64,000 nt of DNA from assembly GCA_006503475.1 (NCBI GenBank), contig RSEH01000212.1, positions 1 through 64,000 of the forward strand, given 5' to 3'. Below the pieces are notes generated by a model that was given only the letters and a program-made list of their open reading frames with translations, was not told where the DNA came from and did no database searches. The DNA is from Stentor roeselii. Lineage: Eukaryota > Ciliophora > Heterotrichea > Heterotrichida > Stentoridae. Positions 57,083 through 64,000 of the stretch are shown here, in pieces. A program made the position numbers and the translations under genes. Every line of letters starts with the position of its first letter. Within the stretch, counting starts at the first letter, position 1.

Positions 57083-58126
57083 ATGTCCAAAAAACTAGGG
57101 GATGTTGTTTGGGCCAAAGTCTCTGGATATCCAGAATGGCCAGGAATTATCTCAAAGTTAGACGGAAGTCAAGCCACTGTCCATTTCGTTGGAGACAACA
57201 CTCAGTAATTTTTAGCCAGCACCTTGAAAGATATTTCAAAATTGAAGAATTTTTCAGAAAATAAGCTAAAAAAAGCTGATAGATGGCTCACTAAAAGTTA
57301 TAAAGCAGCATCGGCCTTGCAACCACCAGTGTCTTTAGAAGAATTGAAAGAGATCAACAGTCGAATAATCGCTAAATTCCAAAACTCCGCTCCAAAAGAA
57401 TCAAAATCCCCAGAAAAATCCGGAAAACAAACAAAACAATCAAATCAAGAAAAACCAGAAAACTCCAGATACCCCGAAGAAAGTTTCGAGGAAAAACTGC
57501 GAACCTTATACTTAAAGCTCGACAAGAAAATCTCAAATTCTCTCGAAACCCCAGAATCAAGAAGAACGCGTTTACCAGCCCTTAAAAAAAGTGCAGAAAT
57601 TCTAAATTCATTCACAATGCAAAACTACAACCAAAACAAAACTTACTCAATAGAGGACATCTTAGAAATCATCGAAAAAATCACAGATCTCGAATATTCA
57701 AAGAAACTTCTTCATTGCTCAGGAATAATCCGGATTTTAAAGTACTTTAAATCATTTTTAGCTGATTCCAGTGACCAAGAGGTAAAGAAACTAGTAAAAC
57801 TCTCAGATAAACTTTTACAACATTTCAACAAACTTCTGGTAATGAGTGAGTTATTCGAAGGAAATTCTAAAAACGATGAAAATCACTCAGAAAAAGTGAA
57901 GATGCGAGGAGAGATGCTTAAAGTTCTTTCTGATAAAGGTTTTAGTGGCGCTTCAGGTTCAAAACAAATGAAAAACATTGAGTCCAAGTTGAAAGAAATG
58001 GACCCAAGTGAAGGAAAAGTTTATCTAGAAAAATATTCTTATTTGATAAAAGAATTTCAAAGATCAACCAGCTTGTCACTTGAGGACCTTACTCAGCAGG
58101 GCTTTGTTTTTCTTAATAATAGTTAA
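57083..58126 (+). CDS. PWWP-domain chromatin protein with LEDGF-like helical domain
   Basis: Exons are 57083-57204 and 57220-58126, joined over a 15-nt intron, giving 342 residues. The PWWP domain (1-70) has GDVVWAKVSGYPEWPGIIS and HFVGDNTHTLK; the second half of the core appears only after splicing. Residues about 180-260 form a helical bundle (SIEDILEIIEKITDLEYSKKLLHCS and following), like the integrase-binding/TFIIS-N domain of HDGF/LEDGF proteins. Such proteins read histone H3K36 methylation and tether other factors. The middle is Lys/Ser/Pro-rich. The stop overlaps the ATG of the next gene by 1 nt. Confidence 0.85.
57205..57219 (+). other. 15-nt intron of the PWWP gene
   Basis: The sequence is GTAATTTTTAGCCAG, in phase 2. 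Retained it gives CAG TAA. It interrupts the PWWP core, and both sides read as one domain once it is removed. Confidence 0.92.
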
Positions 58127-59619
58127 TGAAAATCTGTTCAGGGTACTCGACATGGTCGCTTCGAAGACAGCTTCAAACAATTTTTATCACAATCTACTCG
58201 ATTCTTATCTCTCTTTATGTTTTAATGACTGTGCTACAGTTGAGTTGGCTTGAAAATTATTTGAATGAGAACTCTTATGATGTTATTAAAGGGAACATGA
58301 TTGACCAGTTGAAACTTATTTCAGATTCAGAAGTTCTTCATGTTATGATTGGAATAGAACGCATTCAGAACCTTGTCTTGATGAGGGCATTAATGGTTGA
58401 AGTCACTTTAGGATTTAGCTCGGTAAGTAACAATTACTTTGAAAAAGCGACTGCAATTAATTCAAAAAAAGTTGGCTACACTACTTTTAATTATTCATAT
58501 GGGTATCATTCAAGATTTAGCGATTTAAGTGAGGAAGGGGAGGATATTGTTTCAAGAATGGCTGGGTTGAATCCGATTCTTGGAACTTTATTTGAAGAGA
58601 CCATGACTTCAATTTATGAAGGGTTTTATACTGATGAAATTCTTAATTTTAGTCCTTTAGTGTACTTTGATGATTCAAGTTACTCTCCTTTGAATCGTGA
58701 ATGGTTTTATAAAGCAGTTGATACACCTAAATTATTGATATCGACTGAGCCTTATTTCGACTATACGACTAATCAACTTATAATCACTGTCTCGAAAGCG
58801 ATTTTAAAGAATTCGACTGCCTTCGGAGTTGTTGCTGCTGATATTAGTATTGCTCAATATACTAAAACACTCAGTAATATTAGAGTCACTTCGAGTGGAA
58901 GAGTTTTTCTAGTGTCTGCTGGGGGAATTATTATGAATCCGCATCCTTCTTGGGAAAAGCTTAGTATTTATCGAATTTATAATGAATCTTTAACTGGGAT
59001 TAAATATAGTGTGTGGGAAGAAATGAAGAAACAAAAATCTGGAAGTGAATTTGAAATGGATATTACAGGGTTTGGAAGGTGCTTTCTTATTATTAATATC
59101 ATCAAGTTCGGTAATGAAACTCAGTATTTTATGTTTTCAGTTATTCAAAAGAGCAGTATTCAATCTCCTACAAAGAAACTTGAAGATTCTTTTAAAAAAA
59201 TTTATAATTATTTGTTTTGGAGTGTTATTATTATTTCTGCGATTTTTCTTTTGATTTCTATTGTTTTGATTTATTATTTTGCTAGAAGCGCTACCAAGAA
59301 GTTCAGTATGATTAATCAAATTTTAGAAAAAGTCAAAGGTAGAGCGTGTTTTCAGTATATTACTAGAAATTGTTCTTTTGAAGATATAAAAAAAAATGAC
59401 TCAGGTGTTAAAACCCTAGTTGAAAACTGTGAAGAAAAAATAAATTTCTTAACAGAAAAAGAGCAAAACTTCAAATATTTCAAATGGGATCAAACACGTC
59501 CAAGTAATGCAATGCTTCATTCAAGATGGAAAAGAAAAATATATCCTTTCAACAAATACTCTGAGAAAGACCCTCACTGGAACCGAGCAATTGACGAGAT
59601 TGGAAAATTAGTAGGATAA
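58126..59619 (+). CDS. Cache-domain membrane receptor-like protein, copy 1
   Basis: This is a 497-residue protein. A membrane helix at about 18-42 is followed by an outer region with a dCache-type core: YSPLNREWFYKAVDTP, ISTEPYFDY and FGVVAADISI (residues about 180-245), then a second membrane helix at about 358-382. The remaining 110 residues are inside the cell and match no known output domain. They end in a block shared with the next two genes (YFKWDQTRPSNAM...W...YPFNK...W). The R-x-W-F ... D pattern is that of amino-acid-binding Cache domains, with Phe for Tyr. The ATG overlaps the stop of the PWWP gene (TAATG). Confidence 0.8.
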   Translation: MKICSGYSTWSLRRQLQTIFITIYSILISLYVLMTVLQLSWLENYLNENSYDVIKGNMIDQLKLISDSEVLHVMIGIERIQNLVLMRALMVEVTLGFSSVSNNYFEKATAINSKKVGYTTFNYSYGYHSRFSDLSEEGEDIVSRMAGLNPILGTLFEETMTSIYEGFYTDEILNFSPLVYFDDSSYSPLNREWFYKAVDTPKLLISTEPYFDYTTNQLIITVSKAILKNSTAFGVVAADISIAQYTKTLSNIRVTSSGRVFLVSAGGIIMNPHPSWEKLSIYRIYNESLTGIKYSVWEEMKKQKSGSEFEMDITGFGRCFLIINIIKFGNETQYFMFSVIQKSSIQSPTKKLEDSFKKIYNYLFWSVIIISAIFLLISIVLIYYFARSATKKFSMINQILEKVKGRACFQYITRNCSFEDIKKNDSGVKTLVENCEEKINFLTEKEQNFKYFKWDQTRPSNAMLHSRWKRKIYPFNKYSEKDPHWNRAIDEIGKLVG

Positions 59620-59622
59620 TAA

Positions 59623-61134
59623 ATGGGACTTAAACAAGAATTCAGTAAACTTGACCTTTCAAGGCAAATCCAGTTAACCTTCGTTGTTTTTATCGTAATT
59701 CTTTCTGCTATCATGGTCACTATCACAAAACTTCAACTCACTTGGCTGGAAAAAGAAGTCCATTCCCAGGCGAAAGATGAAATTGAAGAAAGTGTCTTCG
59801 AAAAAATGAGAATTTTGGCAAAGTCTCAATCAGAGTTCATAGAAAATGAGTTTAAAAATTATATCAAACTTGTTCATGTTATGAAAAATTTGACTGAAAC
59901 TGTTTTAGAAGAAAATTCGAAAGTTGAGAATTTTTTGAAGGAAACTATTCCGAAATATGCTACTTCGGTTCTTGAGGATGTAAAGGACTGGACTACTTTT
60001 GTTTATGGATCGAAGTATGGAGAAGCGAATGATGGTGAAGAGAAGGTATTGGTTTATGAGCTATCGAGACTTAACCCTGTTATTCAGTCTTTAAGAGCAT
60101 CAACATATGTTAATATATATCAAGGATTTGAGTTGAAGGAAATTTATAATAGGTATCCTGGCGTCAACTATGAGACAACCAGCTACACTCCAATAGTCCG
60201 AGAATGGTACTTCCGAGCTGCTGAAAGCCCTAAAGAAACAATCCTAACAGAGCCTTACATCGACCCACTAACCAACACCTGGGTATTTTCCACTTCAATC
60301 GCAATAAAAAACTCAACAAAAGACGTGATCGGAGTAGCCGGGGCAGACATAACCTTGAAATCAATAACAGAAAAAATAACCCACATCAGTTTACTAGACG
60401 GTTACGAAATTCTCGTCACAGAAGCAGGAATGATTTTAACTAAACCAGCGAGTTGGAACATTGAAGAAACAGCGCGAATTTATGATACAAGTGAAACAGG
60501 TTTTTCTTATGAACTTTGGGAAAAAGTGCTGAAAAGTACCCCAGGTGATAGTTTTGACTTTCAAGATTTGAATGGAACTGATTATTTCATGGTAGTTGAT
60601 CATATTTCTCCTTTTCAATACAGTTCAAATGTCACACATTTTGTTTTACTTTTCGTGAATAAGCAGAAAGTAAAAAAACCTGTTGATGATTTGGATCATC
60701 AATTTAGAAATATCAATGAAATCATGTTTTGGGTTGTTATTAGTATTACTTCAGGTGTTATTGTTATTTCATTTTTCCTTATTTACTTTCAGGTCAAGAG
60801 CACTATTGCCCAGCTTAGGACTATTGAGAAACTCTTTAGGAATATTATTAGAAGGTCTTTGTTCACTCGGGCGACTCGTGATGTGAATTTAAGGAAACTT
60901 GATTTTAGGAAAAGTGGAATTGAAGAATTGGCTGAAGGGTGCAAGTATAAAGTTAAGAAAATCTCTGGGTTAGAAGAAAAGTTTAATTACTTCAAATGGG
61001 GACTTACTAGGCCGAAGGATGCGCATATTTATTTTACCTGGACCAATAATGTGTTTCCATTCAACAAGCACTACGGCAAAAAAATCGACTGGCGAGAAAA
61101 GCTTAAAATGCTCGAAAAGCCAACTTTAAAGTAA
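59623..61134 (+). CDS. Cache-domain membrane receptor-like protein, copy 2
   Basis: This is a 503-residue paralogue of the previous gene, 3 nt behind its stop. Membrane helices lie at about 18-42 and 366-390. The dCache core has YTPIVREWYFRAAESP, ILTEPYIDP and VIGVAGADITL. R-x-W-Y and the following Asp match the known amino-acid-binding Cache signature most fully of the three. The C-terminal block is YFKWGLTRPKDAHIYFTW...FPFNKH...DW. No kinase, cyclase or methyl-accepting domain is present. It is intact with no intron. Confidence 0.8.
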   Translation: MGLKQEFSKLDLSRQIQLTFVVFIVILSAIMVTITKLQLTWLEKEVHSQAKDEIEESVFEKMRILAKSQSEFIENEFKNYIKLVHVMKNLTETVLEENSKVENFLKETIPKYATSVLEDVKDWTTFVYGSKYGEANDGEEKVLVYELSRLNPVIQSLRASTYVNIYQGFELKEIYNRYPGVNYETTSYTPIVREWYFRAAESPKETILTEPYIDPLTNTWVFSTSIAIKNSTKDVIGVAGADITLKSITEKITHISLLDGYEILVTEAGMILTKPASWNIEETARIYDTSETGFSYELWEKVLKSTPGDSFDFQDLNGTDYFMVVDHISPFQYSSNVTHFVLLFVNKQKVKKPVDDLDHQFRNINEIMFWVVISITSGVIVISFFLIYFQVKSTIAQLRTIEKLFRNIIRRSLFTRATRDVNLRKLDFRKSGIEELAEGCKYKVKKISGLEEKFNYFKWGLTRPKDAHIYFTWTNNVFPFNKHYGKKIDWREKLKMLEKPTLK

Positions 61135-61143
61135 CATAAATAA

Positions 61144-62664
61144 ATGGGAAAGCAAGGTAAAGTAAGTTCACTCTTCGGAACCCTAAGCATATCATTGCAA
61201 GCCCAGCTTTTCTTGATAATCTGCTACGTGATTCTCTGTTTTACGCTAATAATCATAACCTATTACCAACTCGACTGGCTGAGGGACACAGTGATTTCCA
61301 ATTCCGAAGACTTCTTACAAGACAACCTAAGAAGGCAAATTAAAGCAGAAATCGCGCTGAAGTCTCAAACAGTCAAGCAAGTCTTTAACAACTCCGAAGA
61401 ACTTCTTATGTCTTTAGTGATGCTGGAGCAACAGCTGCTTAAATCAACAATTTTCAAGTCTAAAAACCTGCCTCAAGATATGGAACTGGAATCTGGAGAG
61501 CTTTTCTATGAATCTGCTGTTGTTATGAGACAGGAAAATTTCGACTCGAAAGGTGAAAAAGATGAGAAAAGTTTGAGTTTTTTATCTGAAGCTTTTAGAT
61601 CTTTTTATTATGAACCGTTTTTTTACTATCAAACTGGATTTACTGGACAGGACAACTTAGCTTATCCAGGTTTTTACTTCGGTGAGCGAGACTACGACTA
61701 TCAACTGAGGCAGTGGTTTTACAATGCCTCTGATTCGAAATTCTTGATCACGCAACCCCATTTTGATGAGTTTTTTCAGGATGTTAAAACTTTTTCATTT
61801 TCTAGAAAAGTTAAGAGCAGTGGCCAGGTCGCTATGCAACTGAAATTAAAACTCGATTCACTATTTCAGGAAGTTTTTCGCACCTATTCATTGAAACATG
61901 AGCAGCATTACATGGTTGTTTCTAATGACGGTTTTATTTTAGCTATTTCAGATGACTGGGCAGGACGAAAAGACAAGATCATGAAAGTATTCAATGAAAC
62001 AATCGGTATTTCATCAAAAAAATGGGAAAAAATCAAAGACAGTGACGATTTTGAAGAACTATTTAAATTCACCCGTCCTAAAAACCCTTATAAAGTAAAA
62101 AACAGCGACGAAGGCACTGAGTACCGACTGATGAAAATCGATATAAAAGTGAATCCTTTAACTTTTTACTTAATTGTTTGTTACAGGTTCGAAGATCTTT
62201 CCGACCAAATCGACGACATCAGAGAAAATTTCAACGAAACCTTCAACACGATCTTTTACATCATCCTCATCATCGGAATCATCATCGTCATCGTCATTCT
62301 CATAGTTGTCCGACTTGCCATCAGAGACCTGGTGATCAAGTTTTTCGCCTTCGAAGCAGTCCTCGACAAGATTTTTTCAAGAGCTCTTTACAAAGACTCA
62401 ACTCAAATGATGGACCTCAGCCAGTTACTTGTAAAACCTGGAATGTTCAGTGATTTAATTTCTGCATTCGAGGCAAGAATGAGGCAGCTTCGTCAAAAAG
62501 AAGAAAAAAACTCTGACTTCTTCATGAAAAAAATCAAACCTCCTGAAACTTATCTTTACCTGGACTGGAAAAATAAAGTTTATCCTAAAGGCAACTCGAT
62601 TAAGTCAAAGGTGGACTGGGTTGATTCTCTTAGAGCATTAAAAAAAAATAAGGATTATTTTTAG
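61144..62664 (+). CDS. Cache-like membrane protein, copy 3 (divergent)
   Basis: This is a 506-residue paralogue, 9 nt behind copy 2. The N-terminal helix (about 20-43) and second helix (about 372-397, very Ile/Val-rich) are kept. The outer core is worn: YDYQLRQWFYNASDSKF keeps R-x-W-F, but the GxxxADI end is LKLKLDSL, so the ligand Asp position is lost or moved. The C-terminal block is FFMKKIKPPETYLYLDWKNKVYP...DW. It may bind another ligand, or none. The C-terminal block is the best-conserved part after the helices. Confidence 0.72.
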   Translation: MGKQGKVSSLFGTLSISLQAQLFLIICYVILCFTLIIITYYQLDWLRDTVISNSEDFLQDNLRRQIKAEIALKSQTVKQVFNNSEELLMSLVMLEQQLLKSTIFKSKNLPQDMELESGELFYESAVVMRQENFDSKGEKDEKSLSFLSEAFRSFYYEPFFYYQTGFTGQDNLAYPGFYFGERDYDYQLRQWFYNASDSKFLITQPHFDEFFQDVKTFSFSRKVKSSGQVAMQLKLKLDSLFQEVFRTYSLKHEQHYMVVSNDGFILAISDDWAGRKDKIMKVFNETIGISSKKWEKIKDSDDFEELFKFTRPKNPYKVKNSDEGTEYRLMKIDIKVNPLTFYLIVCYRFEDLSDQIDDIRENFNETFNTIFYIILIIGIIIVIVILIVVRLAIRDLVIKFFAFEAVLDKIFSRALYKDSTQMMDLSQLLVKPGMFSDLISAFEARMRQLRQKEEKNSDFFMKKIKPPETYLYLDWKNKVYPKGNSIKSKVDWVDSLRALKKNKDYF

Positions 62665-62700
62665 AGTTTTATATTTTTTACTTTATATTTATTTCTTTGA

Positions 62701-63432
62701 ATGGGAAATTTTACTTTTTCTATTCTTCGCATTTTTGAGTACTCTTTTCAAAGGACTGCTTCTGAGGACCTGGAAACGCTGAAGAAAAAAGTTGTTTCGG
62801 TTGAAGAAAGATGTGACGGGCTTGAATTTTTGCAAGACCCGAGACCTGGGTTCAGGTCTTTTTTATTGCTGAGGACGAAAGATAACTGTTACATTCGAGT
62901 TGATTACCCGGAAGGCTCTGTCGAGCCTCTGGTCAATTTTAACTACAGAGAAAGTATGAATTGTGAGTCTTTTCGTTATTCTTTAGTGAAAGAAGAACTG
63001 ACACTTGAACAGGCTTTGGAAATTATCAGAAAACATTCAGTCAAACTGCCTTTTCAATGGAATTCTCATAATTCTCAGCATGTTTGTTTAGATTCTTTCA
63101 GAGAAATGACTGGAATTCATACTTTTTTACTTAGGAATGATTATCTTAGGTGGCGTAGGCAAAGATTTCATTCTAAGGATAAAAAAGATGCTCATGAAAG
63201 AGACTCTAGAGAACTTATAGTCAAAAAATGGAAAAAGGAACTTGGACCTGAATTAGACTCGGAAAAAATTGAAAATTTTTATGGGCCTAGGATAAGAAGG
63301 GATTCTTGGGAAATGTTTGAATTTGCTGTTCACTTGGCTTCTGTCAAGTATTGGGAAAAGTTTATGGATCCTGGGTTTAAAGAAATTCGAAAAAAAATCT
63401 GGAAAAGAGCTGAGATGGGGAGTTCGAATTAA
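62701..63432 (+). CDS. Acylation-type cytosolic protein, unknown (possible papain-like fold)
   Basis: This is a 243-residue protein starting MGNFTFS, a possible N-myristoylation site. Residues about 50-140 (FLLLRTKDNCYIRVDYPEG..., then LTLEQALEIIRKHSV, LPFQWNSHNSQHVCLDSFREMTG) recall permuted papain-like (LRAT/PPPDE-type) domains that carry an N-C-x-H-F motif; here it is NSQHVC, so the usual Cys would be Ser. This is a weak match. The C-terminal 90 residues are rich in Arg, Lys and Trp. It lies 36 nt behind the Cache array on the same strand, so it may work with it. Confidence 0.5.
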   Translation: MGNFTFSILRIFEYSFQRTASEDLETLKKKVVSVEERCDGLEFLQDPRPGFRSFLLLRTKDNCYIRVDYPEGSVEPLVNFNYRESMNCESFRYSLVKEELTLEQALEIIRKHSVKLPFQWNSHNSQHVCLDSFREMTGIHTFLLRNDYLRWRRQRFHSKDKKDAHERDSRELIVKKWKKELGPELDSEKIENFYGPRIRRDSWEMFEFAVHLASVKYWEKFMDPGFKEIRKKIWKRAEMGSSN

Positions 63433-63797
63433 TAATTTTCCAGTTATCTTTCATGAGAAATTCATACATTTTCTTTACTAACTATCCTTAAAATTAAGAT
63501 CAGATTGTAAAGTGAAAAATTCTTGAAATTTCATTCAATCTAAAATATATTCAAATAGTCTTAGTATTAAAGTTCTCTAAAAAATGAAATTTAGTTATAA
63601 TATTATAACTCACTACTCAAAATTTGGATTTTTGAAAATATTTTAAAGTTTATTATTTAATATCAAGACCTAATCTTATCTAATTCTCCAATTAAATCAT
63701 CATCACTTTTCTTAGTATAAAATAATTCTTTTTCATGAAAAAATTATTGATCCTTTTCTAATAATCACTCTAAATCAAACTCTTTGATAATAAGTTT
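63433..63797. other. AT-rich intergenic region
   Basis: About 365 nt, strongly AT-rich. No frame, RNA gene or repeat was seen. It ends the run of plus-strand genes. Confidence 0.5.
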
Positions 63798-64000
63798 ATG
63801 GACGAAAGCGGATTAGAATCGACATCAACTCCACTACCAGACCATGAAGAATCATCAAATGACAAGCTGCAACAAAAAATTGACCGACTTACTCTTTTAC
63901 TTAAAAAGGCAAAGGAGACGATTCTTGATTTAACAATCCGTCTTCGAGAACAAGAACTTGACTTGAAGTCAAAAGATGAAGAACTTATATCGTTTAGGTC
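63798..64000 (+). CDS. Coiled-coil protein, partial (runs off window end)
   Basis: An ATG at 63798 opens a frame that stays open to base 64000 (67 codons). An acidic start (MDESGLESTSTPLPDHEESS) leads into a heptad-type coiled coil (LQQKIDRLTLLLKKAKETI, then LTIRLREQELDLKSKDEEL). The family cannot be assigned from this part. Confidence 0.65.
   Translation, partial: MDESGLESTSTPLPDHEESSNDKLQQKIDRLTLLLKKAKETILDLTIRLREQELDLKSKDEELISFR

Noticed and set aside
1-64000. tRNA, rRNA, CRISPR, transposon or virus-like element
   Set aside because: No cloverleaf-like tRNA, no rRNA core sequence, no spaced direct repeats, and no transposase, reverse transcriptase or capsid pattern was seen in any gap. 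By-eye reading could miss a tRNA.
1-64000. Non-standard ciliate genetic code
   Set aside because: TAA, TAG and TGA all act as stops, e.g. TGA ends the calcium channel and the three-RING gene, and none occurs within a conserved domain after mini-introns are removed.

Overview
This looks like macronuclear DNA of a heterotrich ciliate, most likely Stentor (S. coeruleus or a close relative). It is AT-rich and very gene-dense. TAA, TAG and TGA all end long reading frames, and none interrupts a conserved protein, so the code is standard. Seven introns could be read directly: six are exactly 15 nt and one is 16 nt, and all begin GTAA and end AG. A standard code combined with 15-16 nt introns is the known Stentor signature. 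About 48 protein genes (two cut by the window ends), three gene relics and two minisatellites are listed. No tRNA, rRNA, CRISPR array or transposon was seen.

Layout. 1-5.6 kb: a partial B-box gene, a poor stretch with two relics (a decayed kinase copy and a kelch-like fragment), a membrane methyltransferase and the intact kinase parent of the first relic. 5.6-12.2 kb: MGRN1-type E3 ligase, coiled-coil genes, a rhodanese-like protein with a CaaX end, a Cys-rich spliced gene and a CDPK-like pseudokinase. 12.2-22.3 kb: METTL17, uS11, the three-exon E3 ligase BRE1, a B-box protein, ATG4, a C2-like protein, uL3, a secreted Cys-repeat protein and an RRM protein. 22.4-29.2 kb: P-type cyclin, ankyrin protein, CABLES-like cyclin, a kinesin-14-like protein with a ruined P-loop, a divergent eIF5A and a TMEM245-type membrane protein. 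29.2-37.0 kb: one 2,584-residue IP3-receptor/ryanodine-receptor-type calcium channel. 37.5-50.4 kb: succinyl-CoA ligase beta, unknown small genes, a decayed CDPK-like kinase, a cytosolic carboxypeptidase, an LRR/EF-hand protein, a TBC Rab-GAP, a tiny myristoylation-type gene and eL39.

51.2-63.4 kb is a run of nine genes, all on the + strand, mostly separated by -1 to 36 nt. It holds a small unknown gene, a three-RING protein, a cathepsin whose catalytic Cys is His, a TPR protein, a PWWP/LEDGF-like protein, three tandem Cache-domain membrane proteins with a shared C-terminal motif that I do not recognise, and an acylation-type protein. The Cache array is the best candidate here for an undescribed sensory system.

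Themes are calcium signalling (ITPR/RyR channel, CDPK-like genes, EF-hand proteins), cytoskeleton (carboxypeptidase, pseudo-kinesin, LRR/EF-hand protein), ubiquitin signalling (MGRN1-like, BRE1, three-RING) and several pseudoenzymes kept as intact reading frames. All functions are inferred from protein sequence patterns read by eye; no database search was run.
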